DNA of 33,139 nt from Sulfurovum sp. (GCA_016744875.1 JADGDL010000023.1:1-33139); one strand, 5' to 3'; shown: positions 7,269-16,593, counted from the first letter of the stretch. A program made the numbers and translations. Notes: generated from the letters alone by a model not told the origin.

Positions 7269-8735
7269 ATGCAATTTATTGAGACACGTGGAAATGACGG
7301 ACAAAAACCTTCCTCTGTACCATTTTCAGAAGCGATACTCAGCCCAAGTGCCAGTTTCGGCGGATTATATGTACCTTCACAACTTCCCACTTTAGATCAG
7401 ACTTTTTTAGAGGGACACCTCTCAAGCCATTACAAAACTCTTTCATTGGATTTCTTACAAAGTTTTGGGATCGATATTGAGACAGAAGTACTGGAAGAAG
7501 CACTTAAAAGATATGATCTTTTTGATGACCCTTCAAACCCTGTACCTCTTTCAAAAATTGAAGATGACTGTTTTGTCTCTGAACTTTACCATGGCCCTAC
7601 ACGGGCATTTAAAGATATGGCACTCCAGCCTTTTGGATACATCCTGTCTAAATTGGCACAAAAAAGAGGTGAACATTATCTCATTATGGCGGCAACTTCT
7701 GGTGACACCGGTCCGGCAACATTGGAAACATTTAAAGATCAAGAAGGCGTGCAGGTTGCATGTCTTTATCCTGATGGAGGAACATCAGATGTACAGAGAC
7801 TTCAAATGGTCACAGAAGATGCTTCAAACCTTAAGGTGATAGGCGTCAAAGGTAACTTTGATGATACACAAAATACATTGAAAGACCTACTGGCTTCTGA
7901 AGACTTTAAAGCAGAACTTGCAGATAGAAACATTAAACTTTCTGCGGCAAATTCTGTGAATTTTGGACGTATTATTTTTCAGATCATTTACCATATACAC
8001 TCATATTTGGAACTTGTACGTACTAATGAAATCACAATGGGAGAGAAGATCTATTTGGTTGTGCCTTCTGGAAACTTTGGTAATGCATTGGGAGCATACT
8101 ACGCTAAAAAAGCAGGTTTACCTATAGAGAAGATCTTGATCGCATCAAATATCAATAATATCTTGACAGACTGGATCAACAATGGTGTCTATGATATGAC
8201 TACAAGAGAGCTCATACAGACTGAATCACCTGCCATGGATATTTTGAAGTCTTCCAATATTGAACGTATTATGTTTGATAAGTTTGGTGCAGCACGTACA
8301 AAAGAACTTATGGAAGCGCTAGCTAAAGATGGAAAATATCAGCTTACCCAAGATGAATTATCTTTGTTGCGTGAAGATTTTGATGCTACTTTTTCTGATG
8401 ATGATGCATGTGAATCAGTTGTAGGTGAATATGCCAACAAAGGGTACATTATGGATCCTCATACAGCAACATGTATGAAAGCATATGAGTTATTAAGAGA
8501 AAAAAGTCTTAAAACAGTGATCTATTCAACAGCTGAATGGACTAAGTTCTCACCAGCAGTTGCCAAAGCTCTGGGTGAAAATGTTGAACATGATACCGAT
8601 GCTTTGAATTGGGTAAGTGATAACACAAATGAGACTGTACCAGATATGATACACGGTCTGTTTGAAAAACCGATCATGCACTCTGTAGTAGTGGAGAAAG
8701 ATGAGGTCAAAGGAGAGATGTTAAACTTTTTATAG
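7269..8735 (+). CDS. thrC: Threonine synthase ThrC
   Basis: ThrC is a PLP enzyme converting O-phosphohomoserine to L-threonine. The 488-residue product matches the longer bacterial threonine synthases. It shows the N-terminal substrate motif (RGNDG), the PLP lysine in the family block HGPTRAFKDMALQPFG (Lys115), the SGDTG phosphate loop, and VPSGNFGNALGAYYAKK. I chose the ATG at 7269 because AGGAT at 7260-7264 precedes it and the TATAAT at 7233 would give a short leader. A GTG-type extension to 7218 would overlap that promoter. The LysM gene starts 15 bp after its stop. A c-di-GMP aptamer lies about 250 bp upstream, but a link to threonine synthesis is not established. Confidence 0.95.
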   Translation: MQFIETRGNDGQKPSSVPFSEAILSPSASFGGLYVPSQLPTLDQTFLEGHLSSHYKTLSLDFLQSFGIDIETEVLEEALKRYDLFDDPSNPVPLSKIEDDCFVSELYHGPTRAFKDMALQPFGYILSKLAQKRGEHYLIMAATSGDTGPATLETFKDQEGVQVACLYPDGGTSDVQRLQMVTEDASNLKVIGVKGNFDDTQNTLKDLLASEDFKAELADRNIKLSAANSVNFGRIIFQIIYHIHSYLELVRTNEITMGEKIYLVVPSGNFGNALGAYYAKKAGLPIEKILIASNINNILTDWINNGVYDMTTRELIQTESPAMDILKSSNIERIMFDKFGAARTKELMEALAKDGKYQLTQDELSLLREDFDATFSDDDACESVVGEYANKGYIMDPHTATCMKAYELLREKSLKTVIYSTAEWTKFSPAVAKALGENVEHDTDALNWVSDNTNETVPDMIHGLFEKPIMHSVVVEKDEVKGEMLNFL

Positions 8736-8750
8736 TTTAGTATAAACGGT

Positions 8751-9854
8751 ATGTTTAAAAAATATTTACTCGCTTTTTTATTGCTATCTTTTGTGACAGT
8801 GACAGCCCAGTCTATGGTAGATTGTCGGGTTGTTACAGGAGATATAGTTGAGTGTAATCCTTACGGAAAGAAATTCCATATTGCACAAGAGATCAGCTAT
8901 GATAATGATACTAAAGCCCTAATTATTGTTAAAACTTTACCCGCTCCCCAAAAACATGTTGTAAAAGTCATTTCTGTAGAAGAGATGATAGAAAAATACA
9001 TCCACTACGAAGACTCTATACGCTTTAAAGGAACAGAAAGTATACCTTTAGAAGTTACAGTCATTGAAGATCCTGTTGAAGCAGTTTTGATAGAAAAAAA
9101 GATCGATGAGGTATCGGTTAAGAAAAAGTCACCTATTGTATATGGAACCTATACCGTTGTCTCTGGAGATGTTTTAAGCCGTATAGCAAAAAAGTTTGGG
9201 CTTACGACAAAAGAGATCGCTAAATTCAATGGATTAAATAATAATGCTACGTTACGCATTGGACAAAAGCTAAAATTACCTTTTGATCAAACTATGGTTG
9301 ATGCATTTAATGTTGCACAATATACAGTAGAAGAGGGGGATACACTTCTTTCTATTGCTAAAAAATTTAATGTTTCTGCTAGGGAGGTCGTTAAATTTAA
9401 TGAGATTAGAGATGCAACGATCATTCGTCAAGGAAAAGTGTTAAAATTACCACTCTCTTATGTGTTAGACCGCATATATAAAAGCAAAAGTGCAGCAGAG
9501 AAAATGAAATCAAGAAAAAAACTTGATATGATAGGTAGTTTAGGGACACATAAACTTCGTGTTACTGCTACGGCGTATACTTCTCACGCTGGTCAAACAG
9601 ATGACACTCCTTTTCTTGCTGCATGGAATAACCGTTTAGTACCAGGGGAAAAGTCCATTGCAGTCTCTAGAGACCTTTTAAGCAGGTTTGGTATGCGTAA
9701 CGGAACAAAAGTGCGTATCAGTGGACTTAGAGGGTACTATGAAGTGCGTGATAAAATGAATAAGCGTTATAAAAAACGTATAGATATCTATATGGGGCTT
9801 AATTTGAAAAAAGCATTAAAGTGGGGGAAACGCTCTATTGTAATTTACTGGTAA
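8751..9854 (+). CDS. Exported LysM-LysM-3D domain cell-wall protein
   Basis: The 367-residue protein has a signal peptide (about residues 1-20). A region of unknown fold with two cysteines (Cys25 and Cys35) follows. It then has two LysM peptidoglycan-binding modules at about 133-177 (YTVVSGDVLSRIAKKFG) and 190-234 (YTVEEGDTLLSIAKKFN). The C-terminal 3D domain, at about 270-347, starts TATAYTSHAGQTDD and ends DKMNKRYKKRIDIYMG. The 3D domain is a double-psi beta-barrel named for three conserved aspartates and is found in lytic transglycosylases of the MltA/RpfB/YabE type. A role in peptidoglycan turnover in the periplasm is therefore inferred. The gene lies 15 bp after thrC, so it may be transcribed from the thrC promoter. 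Its own ribosome binding site is weak. Confidence 0.85.
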   Translation: MFKKYLLAFLLLSFVTVTAQSMVDCRVVTGDIVECNPYGKKFHIAQEISYDNDTKALIIVKTLPAPQKHVVKVISVEEMIEKYIHYEDSIRFKGTESIPLEVTVIEDPVEAVLIEKKIDEVSVKKKSPIVYGTYTVVSGDVLSRIAKKFGLTTKEIAKFNGLNNNATLRIGQKLKLPFDQTMVDAFNVAQYTVEEGDTLLSIAKKFNVSAREVVKFNEIRDATIIRQGKVLKLPLSYVLDRIYKSKSAAEKMKSRKKLDMIGSLGTHKLRVTATAYTSHAGQTDDTPFLAAWNNRLVPGEKSIAVSRDLLSRFGMRNGTKVRISGLRGYYEVRDKMNKRYKKRIDIYMGLNLKKALKWGKRSIVIYW

Positions 9855-9870
9855 AACCTTGATTTTACCA
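9849..9870. terminator. Hairpin between convergent genes
   Basis: TGGTAAAA (9849-9856) and TTTTACCA (9863-9870) form a perfect 8-bp stem with a 6-nt loop that includes the LysM gene stop codon. A second pair, TTACTGG (9845-9851) with CCAGTAA (9880-9886), could form instead. It sits between convergent stops, and neither strand has a strong U-tract. Confidence 0.4.
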
Positions 9871-9887
9871 TAGAAACGCCCAGTAAT

Positions 9888-11825
9888 TTATGTTAGAGAT
9901 TCAAAGATCTCCAATACTTCTAAATAAGTATCCGTTTTTTCTTCATGTTCTTTTTCAAGTATGGAGAGTTCTTCACTCAATGTAGTGATTCCTTTTTCTT
10001 CATAACATTCAGGGTTATAAAGACAGTCATTTAGCTGGGCTATTTTAATTTCAAGTGCTTCAATTTCATCTGGTAAGTTGTCATAGGCCTGTTGTTCTTT
10101 ATAACTTAGTTTTGTCTGTTTTTTTTCTTTGACAACTTCTTCTTGTTTTACAGCAGTTTTAATCTCATTCTCCAAAGAATCAAGTTCCTTCATCTCTTTT
10201 TCTATCTCTAGGTACTCTGTATAGGTTTGATAAGACTCTTCCACGACACCATTACCTTTAAAGATGAAAAGTTTAGAAGCTATTTTGTCTATAAAGTAAC
10301 GGTCATGTGATACAAAGAGCAACGCACCAGGAAAAGCGATCAGTTTATCTTCCAAAATAGTAATGGTTTGTATATCTAGGTCATTGGTTGGCTCATCGAG
10401 TATGAGACACTCAACATTTTTTGTAAACAGAAGTGCCAAGGCCACACGGTTCTTCTCCCCACCGGAAAGTTGTCCTACTTTTTTAGTCATGTACTCTTCA
10501 GGGAAAAGAAATGTTTTTAGGTACGCATAAACATGCATATGTGATCCTTGTACATCGACATGGTCACCACCGTCTGGACAAAAGGTATCTATGAGCGTTT
10601 GGTTATCATTTAGCATCTCTCTGTGTTGGTCAAAGTAACCTATAGAAAAGTCTCCTTTATCTATAAGCCCGGCATCAGCTTTAAGACGTCCCAATAGAAG
10701 TTTAAGCAGGGTAGATTTTCCTGCACCGTTTACTCCTACGATGGCAAGTTTATCACGTTGGAGTATACGTGTAGAAAAATCCTCAATGAGGAGTTTGTCT
10801 GCTATAGAGTACTTTAAGTGCTGAACATCAAAAAGCATTTTACGTTTGCTTAATCCTTTTTCACCTTTCCAACTTTTTCTTTCACGTTCTAGTTCGACTT
10901 GCATTTTTCGAATGAGAGTAGGATTTTTTTTAGCTTGTTCACGCAGTTCAAAAACTCTGGCTTTTCTTCCTTGGTTACGTTTCTCTCTGGCACGTACACT
11001 TTTACCTAACCATTCCTCTTCACGCTTAAGCATTTTTACAAGTGTGTTATGACTCTTTGCCAACGATTTCATACGCTCTTCTTTTTGTACAAGATAATCT
11101 CGGTACCCACCTTTGTAAGAGACAAGTCCTTGGTTTTCTACTTCTATAACACGTGTGGCAATGGTATCAATAAAGTGTCTGTCATGAGAAATGAAGAGTA
11201 GTGTAAACTTCTCTTTGAGAAGTATCTCTTCTAAAAATTCTACCATATAGACATCAAGATGGTTGGTTGGTTCATCCAGTAGAAGTACATCAGGTTTTTT
11301 AAGTACGAGAGAAGCAAGTGCTACACGACGCTGTTCTCCTCCCGAGAGAGAAATGACTAAACGATCTTCATATTCTTTGAGTTTAAATTCTTGTAAGATA
11401 CGTTCTATCTTATCATCAAGGTTCCACGCATTATGGTGGTCCAGGTATGCTGAAATATGTTCAAGCTTTGTGAGGAGTTCTTTGTTTTCAAAATCTTCGG
11501 CTACTTTCAGGCTAAGGCTGGCATGCTCTTCCTGTGCAGTTTTAAGTTCTTGAAGTTCACCCAGTATGGCATCACGTACAGTGAGTGCTGGGTCGAATAT
11601 AGGTTGCTGTGCAAGCATTTCAACCTGCAGACTGGAATTAACAACACGCTTACCTTCTGTAGGTGTTTCTGTACCAAGCGCTATTTTTAAAAGCGTGGAT
11701 TTCCCACAGCCATTTTGTCCAACAACTGCAATGCGTTCACCAACATTGAGATGAAAGTTCACATCATTGAGAAGTAGTTTAATATCATATTGCTTTTTGA
11801 TGTCAAAGAGGTCTATAAGTGCCAA
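9888..11825 (-). CDS. uup: ABC-F family ATPase, Uup type
   Basis: The 645-residue soluble protein has two ABC ATPase domains and no membrane segments. Domain 1 has Walker A GQNGCGKST (about 36-44), signature LSGGEQRR (160-167) and Walker B LLLDEPTNHLD (181-191). A charged linker spans about 245-330. Domain 2 has GVNGAGKST (364-372), LSGGEKNR (453-460) and LILDEPTNDLD. A C-terminal coiled coil starts near LSYKEQQAYDNLP, the pattern of Uup, which binds branched DNA or ribosomes. That tail separates it from EttA or YheS. Translation probably starts at TTG 11825-11823, because AAGGAAAG lies just upstream and no nearer ATG is in frame. It is convergent with the LysM gene and divergent from the M48 protease. 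Confidence 0.9.
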   Translation of the reverse strand: MALIDLFDIKKQYDIKLLLNDVNFHLNVGERIAVVGQNGCGKSTLLKIALGTETPTEGKRVVNSSLQVEMLAQQPIFDPALTVRDAILGELQELKTAQEEHASLSLKVAEDFENKELLTKLEHISAYLDHHNAWNLDDKIERILQEFKLKEYEDRLVISLSGGEQRRVALASLVLKKPDVLLLDEPTNHLDVYMVEFLEEILLKEKFTLLFISHDRHFIDTIATRVIEVENQGLVSYKGGYRDYLVQKEERMKSLAKSHNTLVKMLKREEEWLGKSVRAREKRNQGRKARVFELREQAKKNPTLIRKMQVELERERKSWKGEKGLSKRKMLFDVQHLKYSIADKLLIEDFSTRILQRDKLAIVGVNGAGKSTLLKLLLGRLKADAGLIDKGDFSIGYFDQHREMLNDNQTLIDTFCPDGGDHVDVQGSHMHVYAYLKTFLFPEEYMTKKVGQLSGGEKNRVALALLFTKNVECLILDEPTNDLDIQTITILEDKLIAFPGALLFVSHDRYFIDKIASKLFIFKGNGVVEESYQTYTEYLEIEKEMKELDSLENEIKTAVKQEEVVKEKKQTKLSYKEQQAYDNLPDEIEALEIKIAQLNDCLYNPECYEEKGITTLSEELSILEKEHEEKTDTYLEVLEIFESLT

Positions 11826-11852
11826 TGTCTTTCCTTACGCTGTATTGCCGAA

Positions 11853-11858
11853 ATTATA
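11853..11858 (-). promoter_or_regulatory. Putative uup promoter (-10 TATAAT)
   Basis: TATAAT on the minus strand in CTGCTATAATTTC lies 27 bp upstream of the TTG start codon. This supports that unusual start. Confidence 0.55.
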
Positions 11859-11912
11859 GCAGATTTAAGGCTTGATTAGGTATATTTCTTCCATTATTAG
11901 ATAAGGACCACT

Positions 11913-13184
11913 ATGTTAGAAACTATTATTATTTTATACTCTATTTATACTTTTATGAAACTCTATATTTCTGTGATGCAGATAGGGTATATCAATGAAG
12001 AGAAAAGAAAAGACCCAGTACTGATGACACGCGATAAATACCTTGTAGCAGGCAACTATGCGGTTGCAAACGGAAAGCTTGGTATTGTGACTACTTTTGT
12101 AGATTACTTGGTGTTCCTTTGGTGGGTATTTACCGGTTTCGCATGGCTTGCCTCCGTTGTACAGCTTGACAATTCTTTGATGCAGGCTGTTGCATTTTTG
12201 TTTGGATTTATTATCGTAAATTACATTGTAGGACTTCCATTTGAACTGTATCAAAAATTTAAGATAGATCAAGCGTTTGGCTTTAACAAAATGACGGCTA
12301 AAATGTATGTGATCGATACACTTAAATCAACACTTCTTTTCCTCATTTTAGGAGGTGCGATATTTGCACTTCTGTCATGGATCATTGAAAGTTTCGAAAT
12401 GTGGTGGCTCTGGGGATTTGTGGCGATGTTTACTGTAGCTGTCTTGGCAAATGTACTTGCACCAACATTTATGGCACTCTTTAACAAGTTCTCGCCACTT
12501 GAAGAGGGTGAGCTCAAAAGAGAGATCAACAAACTCATGGAACAGGCAGGTCTTAAGAACGATGGTATTTTTGTGATGGATGCTTCTAAACGTGATAGCC
12601 GTCTGAATGCATTTTTCGGTGGTTTAGGTAAGAGTAAAAGGGTTGTCCTTTTTGACACACTCATTGAGAAGTTGAATATAGACGAGTTAAAAGCAGTACT
12701 TGGTCATGAACTGGGGCACTTTACTCATGGGGATATCTGGAAAAATATAGCAATGATGGGTTTACTACTTTTTATAGCTTTTTATCTTTTTGGACATTTG
12801 CCTGATGCACTTTTCACACAAATGGGTGTCATCCCGGATGCTGGAGTGCAGATAGCAATGCTTATGCTTTTATTACCCTTGGTCTCTTTTGTCTTCACGC
12901 CATTTATGTCATATGTCAGCCGTCATAATGAATATGCAGCTGATGAATTTGGATCTGAGATGGGTGGTAAAGAGAATTTGGTATCCGCTCTGATGAAACT
13001 GGTCACTGAGAACAAATCATTTCCAAAGTCACACCCTTTGGTCATCTTTTTTTACTACACGCATCCTCCTGTGCTGGAACGACTAAAAGAACTTGGATTT
13101 GATGCTACAAATACCATCGTAGGAGAAGAAGCTACTTTGCCGAAAGAGGGGATATTCTCACGTATGGACAGCAATGACCATTAA
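11913..13184 (+). CDS. Ste24-like M48 membrane metalloprotease
   Basis: The 423-residue polytopic membrane protein is of the M48 family (CAAX prenyl protease 1/Ste24-like). The zinc motif HELGH is at 265-269, with third ligand Glu340 in HNEYAADEFG. Hydrophobic segments lie at about 1-22, 61-82, 93-110, 138-157, 167-188, 279-295 and 311-331. This matches Ste24 rather than the shorter HtpX (about 290 residues). Bacteria do not prenylate proteins, so the natural role is likely membrane-protein quality control (inference). The ATG at 11913 has AAGGA at 11903-11907. It begins a run of five overlapping or near-contiguous genes ending with apaH and overlaps prmC by 11 bp. Confidence 0.9.
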   Translation: MLETIIILYSIYTFMKLYISVMQIGYINEEKRKDPVLMTRDKYLVAGNYAVANGKLGIVTTFVDYLVFLWWVFTGFAWLASVVQLDNSLMQAVAFLFGFIIVNYIVGLPFELYQKFKIDQAFGFNKMTAKMYVIDTLKSTLLFLILGGAIFALLSWIIESFEMWWLWGFVAMFTVAVLANVLAPTFMALFNKFSPLEEGELKREINKLMEQAGLKNDGIFVMDASKRDSRLNAFFGGLGKSKRVVLFDTLIEKLNIDELKAVLGHELGHFTHGDIWKNIAMMGLLLFIAFYLFGHLPDALFTQMGVIPDAGVQIAMLMLLLPLVSFVFTPFMSYVSRHNEYAADEFGSEMGGKENLVSALMKLVTENKSFPKSHPLVIFFYYTHPPVLERLKELGFDATNTIVGEEATLPKEGIFSRMDSNDH

Positions 13185-14007
13185 AGAATCTTTATCTTGG
13201 GGAAGTGCGCAGCTTTCACATGTATGTGAACGACCTCAGTATGAGGCTGAACTGCTTTTGGCGTATCAGCTGAAGCAAGACAGAATGTTTCTCATTACGC
13301 ATGATAGAGATGATTTAGAAGATTTTGAGGGATATAAAGCACTTATAGAAAGACGAACAAAGAATGAACCCTATGAGTACATTGTAGGAGAAGCAAGTTT
13401 TTACGATATTCATTTGGCGGTAGAAGAGGGGGTACTCATTCCACGTCCTGAGACAGAGATACTTATAGATCTTGTATCAGAGATCATAGAAAAAGAGAAC
13501 ATTACACATATTGCAGAGATAGGTGTAGGTACAGGCGCTATATCTGTAGTGTTGGCACGTAAGTTTCCAGAGTTGAAAGTGATCGCGACTGATATATGTG
13601 ATGCGCCGCTTCGTGTGGCAGGGAAGAACATTGATACTTTTGCTTTGAATACACAGATAGAACTTAGAAAATCCAACCTTATAGATGAAGTGCCTGAAAA
13701 ATTGGAGTTGGTCGTCTCTAATCCTCCTTATATCGCTGAAGCCTTTATTCTGGAATCTAACGTAGTGGACTATGAACCTAAAGAGGCACTTTTTGGCGGT
13801 AGAGTGGGTGATGAATTACTTAAACAGATCATTTTGGATGTAAAAGCTAAAGGCATTAAATACCTGGCATGCGAAATGGGATATGATCAAAAAGAACCAC
13901 TTCAAGATTTTGTAAATGAAGTTGGTGTAAAATCTATAAAATTTTATAAAGACCTGGCAGGTTTTGACCGAGGTTTTGTGATAGTATTTAATGAAGGAAA
14001 CAAATAA
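13174..14007 (+). CDS. prmC: Peptide chain release factor glutamine methyltransferase PrmC
   Basis: PrmC methylates the glutamine of the GGQ motif in release factors RF1 and RF2, using S-adenosylmethionine. The 277-residue protein shows an N-terminal helical domain, the RxxxEPYEYIVG segment near 61-72 and LIPRPETE at 88-95. The SAM-binding EIGVGTGAIS is at 115-124 and the catalytic NPPYI at 183-187. These positions are normal for HemK/PrmC. The start overlaps the end of the protease gene, and its stop TAA shares one base with the next ATG (TAATG), so translation is probably coupled. In many bacteria prmC follows prfA; here no release factor gene is visible. Confidence 0.94.
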   Translation: MTIKESLSWGSAQLSHVCERPQYEAELLLAYQLKQDRMFLITHDRDDLEDFEGYKALIERRTKNEPYEYIVGEASFYDIHLAVEEGVLIPRPETEILIDLVSEIIEKENITHIAEIGVGTGAISVVLARKFPELKVIATDICDAPLRVAGKNIDTFALNTQIELRKSNLIDEVPEKLELVVSNPPYIAEAFILESNVVDYEPKEALFGGRVGDELLKQIILDVKAKGIKYLACEMGYDQKEPLQDFVNEVGVKSIKFYKDLAGFDRGFVIVFNEGNK

Positions 14008-14486
14008 TGAATAAAACATTTAGAATATTTACAATGGCGTACCTGATATTTATGAGTGCTGTACTTGGTGCAGGACTTTTTGCCGGTATCGTTGTAGCCC
14101 CCGTAACATTTCATACTGATACATGGCTGGGTGCTGACATTTTGACACGTTTTCAGGAAGGGCAGATCATGACAGAGAACTTTTTAAGACTCTCCTATCT
14201 TGTTAATGCAGCTATCATTGCAGTGGTACTTTATGAAGGGTATAAGTTTAAAAAATTTGAGCGTGACACGGTAACAAAAGTAGCAACATTTTTTGTCTTG
14301 GCAACTGGATTACTGTTTTCTCAGTATTATATACCTGATATCATCGAAATGCAAAATCAGGGTGAAGCAATGACGAAGTCTGCAGCATTCATCAACACAC
14401 ATAAAGGTTCGGAGATCAACTTTAAGATCTTTTCCTTGGCACTGTTGGTACTCATCGTTCAGAATATGCGTAAAGCATGTAAATAA
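14007..14486 (+). CDS. DUF4149 family small membrane protein
   Basis: The 159-residue protein has four predicted membrane segments, at about 8-31, 65-80, 90-107 and 138-153. The pattern of small residues (SAVLGAGLFAGIVVAPVTF) in the first helix and the spacing resemble DUF4149/TMEM205-like proteins, which have no established biochemical role. Its start overlaps the prmC stop by one base, placing it firmly in the operon. It is followed after 12 bases by the DNA glycosylase gene. Function is unknown. Confidence 0.75.
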   Translation: MNKTFRIFTMAYLIFMSAVLGAGLFAGIVVAPVTFHTDTWLGADILTRFQEGQIMTENFLRLSYLVNAAIIAVVLYEGYKFKKFERDTVTKVATFFVLATGLLFSQYYIPDIIEMQNQGEAMTKSAAFINTHKGSEINFKIFSLALLVLIVQNMRKACK

Positions 14487-14498
14487 AAAGGGTTAGTT

Positions 14499-14987
14499 GT
14501 GTCGAATGAGCAATTGGAACATCCATTTAAACCTATAGTATTTAAGGATACAGAGGTTTTAATACTGGGCTCTTTCCCAAGTATCAAATCATTTGAAAAC
14601 AACTTCTATTATGCACATCCAAGAAATCAGTTTTGGAAGATATTGCACAGCGTGACACAATACCCTATCAATAACGTCGATCAGAAGATATGGATGCTTA
14701 AAGAGTGTAAGTTTGGACTTTGGGATATGATAGCCTCTTGTCAGCGCGAGAACTCTCTTGACAGTTCACTTGAAGATGAAACGGTAAATGACCTTGTGTC
14801 TTTGTTGGAGAAATATCCAAGCATTAAAAAGTTGGCATTTACGGGGAAAAAGGCAGAAGCACTTTTTCATACACACTTAGGTCATATTGATATTGAGACT
14901 GTGTATCTTCCTTCTCCTTCGGCCGCGTATGCAAAGATGACGCTTGAGCAAAAGAGTAAAATCTATAAAGAAAAGTTGGTAAATTAA
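14499..14987 (+). CDS. DNA-deoxyinosine glycosylase (UDG superfamily)
   Basis: The 162-residue enzyme of the uracil-DNA glycosylase superfamily resembles the hypoxanthine/deoxyinosine-specific branch. The first motif is GSFPS at 24-28, followed by YYAHPRNQFW at 37-46. The C-terminal loop is LPSPSAAYA at about 137-145. It would excise hypoxanthine formed by adenine deamination, starting base excision repair. It starts at GTG 14499 with AAGGG at 14488-14492; no upstream ATG fits. Its TAA overlaps the apaH ATG by one base. The subfamily call rests on motif resemblance, and a TDG/Mug-type activity is the alternative. Confidence 0.82.
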   Translation: MSNEQLEHPFKPIVFKDTEVLILGSFPSIKSFENNFYYAHPRNQFWKILHSVTQYPINNVDQKIWMLKECKFGLWDMIASCQRENSLDSSLEDETVNDLVSLLEKYPSIKKLAFTGKKAEALFHTHLGHIDIETVYLPSPSAAYAKMTLEQKSKIYKEKLVN

Positions 14988-15808
14988 TGGCAGTTTGGGC
15001 TATAGGTGATATACAGGGATGCTACGGATCTTTTAAAGAGTTACTCGAAAAGATACATTTTGATCCCAAAAAAGATAAGTTATGGATAGCAGGTGATCTT
15101 GTGAACCGTGGTGAAGGGTCATTGGAAACACTTGAATACCTGTATAGTATACGAGACAGTGTAGAAATAATTCTAGGAAACCATGATATTACCCTCATAG
15201 CAGCCTATTATGGTATCAAAAAGTCCAATCCTACTATAGCCCCAATAATTACCTCACCAAATGGAAGTAAGCTTATAAATTGGCTTAGAAAGCAAAAATT
15301 CTTACATGTAGACTATCAACTTGGGTTTTGTATGGCACATGCAGGTATCTCCCCTGAATTTGATCTTGGTATGGCATTGAAGTATTCTAAGCGTATTGAA
15401 GAAAAACTGCAAGGTGAAGGTGTTGGAACTTGGCTTAAAGCGATGTTCAAACATGGTAATGACAGATTTGACCGTGACTCATCTTCTATAGATATTGATC
15501 GTTATATTGTGAGTGCATTTACACGTATGCGTTACTGCCATGTTGACCACAAACTGGATTTTGATCAAAAGGGTAAACCTACAGATGATTTAAGAGAAAA
15601 AGGTTTGAAACCATGGTTTGAATGTTCAAAGCGAAAAGATGTAGATTTGAAGATCATCTTTGGACACTGGTCTACACTTGGCTTTTACCATGATGAAAAT
15701 GTTTTGTCTTTAGATACGGGATGTTTGTGGGGTGGTGAACTTACCGCTGCTAGAATTGATGGAAATGAGGTAGAGATCATTTCTGTAGAGTGTAAAGCAG
15801 CGCAATAG
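14987..15808 (+). CDS. apaH: Bis(5'-nucleosyl)-tetraphosphatase ApaH
   Basis: ApaH hydrolyses diadenosine tetraphosphate symmetrically to two ADP, limiting an alarmone formed under stress. It can also decap Np4-capped RNA in E. coli. The 273-residue protein has the calcineurin-type metallophosphatase motifs GDIQG (7-11), GDLVNRG (36-42) and GNHD (64-67). AHAGISP and FGHWSTLG follow further on, as in other ApaH proteins. It is the last gene of the M48-prmC operon, with its ATG overlapping the previous stop. No clear terminator hairpin follows. Confidence 0.95.
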   Translation: MAVWAIGDIQGCYGSFKELLEKIHFDPKKDKLWIAGDLVNRGEGSLETLEYLYSIRDSVEIILGNHDITLIAAYYGIKKSNPTIAPIITSPNGSKLINWLRKQKFLHVDYQLGFCMAHAGISPEFDLGMALKYSKRIEEKLQGEGVGTWLKAMFKHGNDRFDRDSSSIDIDRYIVSAFTRMRYCHVDHKLDFDQKGKPTDDLREKGLKPWFECSKRKDVDLKIIFGHWSTLGFYHDENVLSLDTGCLWGGELTAARIDGNEVEIISVECKAAQ

Positions 15809-15809
15809 A

Positions 15810-15848
15810 CTACTTCAGCAAATGCCCCATAAACATAGACATTTTATC
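15810..15848 (-). pseudogene. Remnant of a second gspS-like 3' end
   Basis: Read on the minus strand this encodes DKMSMFMGHLLK and a stop. It lines up with DNMSKFVGHIVQN, the C-terminus of the ligase gene ending at 16727. The underlying DNA, 15822-15848 against 16742-16768, matches at 24 of 27 positions. An in-frame stop sits just before it, so it is not translated. The two copies are in the same orientation and flank the SYLF gene. Confidence 0.6.
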
Positions 15849-15915
15849 TTAGAAAAATCCCTATATAACATAGCTGATAAGGTTTTCACTTCCAGCTAAT
15901 ATTTTTGAATAATGC

Positions 15916-15921
15916 TATAAT
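15916..15921 (+). promoter_or_regulatory. Putative promoter of the SYLF gene (-10 TATAAT)
   Basis: TATAAT in ATGCTATAATGAG lies 30 bp before the ATG. It is the same TGCTATAAT context as seen before argB and the riboswitch. Confidence 0.6.
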
Positions 15922-15951
15922 GAGAAAATGTAGTTTAAGGAAAATGGAAAA

Positions 15952-16593
15952 ATGAACAAATTAATCAGGATTATGTTGATCAGTCAGCTGGCTATTTTTT
16001 TAACTATGAACTTTTGCCAAGCAGCTAGCCTTTGGGATAAAACTGTAAATGCCGTCTCGGATACTACATCGAAAGTAACAGATACAGTAAGTAATGCAGT
16101 GAGTAGTGATACTACTTCACGTGCACAAGATAGAAAAACTATTAACAGCAATGCACAAAAAGCATTATCTAGATTATTTGAAGACTCAAAAGAGGCTAAA
16201 GAATTGTACGATAAGGCAGCAGGTTATGCAGTATTTGATTCAAGAGAATTTGCTTTTTTGATTAAAACAGGATTTGGCTCTGGTGTTGCGGTAAATAAAA
16301 CAAATAATGCACGAACTTACATGAAAATGGCAAGTGGAGGTTTAAATATTGGTGGAGGTATAAAGTATCTGCAAATAATCTTCATTTTTCCTACCCAAAA
16401 TACATTAAAGAAATTTATACATGATGGATGGACAGCAGAGGGTGATGCAAGTGCAGTCGGCGGTGATGATAGTGGTGACGTTGGACTTACTTTGGCAGAT
16501 GGTACTAAGATTTTTCAATTAGTTGATACAGGAATAATGTTAAAAGCGAGTCTTAGTGGAACAAAATACTGGAAAGATGATAATCTTAATTAG
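15952..16593 (+). CDS. Exported SYLF (Ysc84-type) lipid-binding domain protein
   Basis: The 213-residue protein has a signal peptide (about 1-24). A Thr/Val/Ser-rich linker follows with a near-repeating pattern (WDKTVNAVSDTTSKVTDTV), probably amphipathic. The SYLF domain then runs from about 63 to the end, with the AAGYAVFDS and GFGSGVAV segments and glycine-rich strands typical of the family. SYLF domains bind phosphoinositide-type lipids in eukaryotes; in bacteria the exported versions are uncharacterised. It is monocistronic, with a promoter at 15916 and AAGGAAAA as ribosome binding site. Two copies of the neighbouring gene's 3' end flank it, suggesting it came in, or was trapped, during a duplication. 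Confidence 0.85.
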   Translation: MNKLIRIMLISQLAIFLTMNFCQAASLWDKTVNAVSDTTSKVTDTVSNAVSSDTTSRAQDRKTINSNAQKALSRLFEDSKEAKELYDKAAGYAVFDSREFAFLIKTGFGSGVAVNKTNNARTYMKMASGGLNIGGGIKYLQIIFIFPTQNTLKKFIHDGWTAEGDASAVGGDDSGDVGLTLADGTKIFQLVDTGIMLKASLSGTKYWKDDNLN

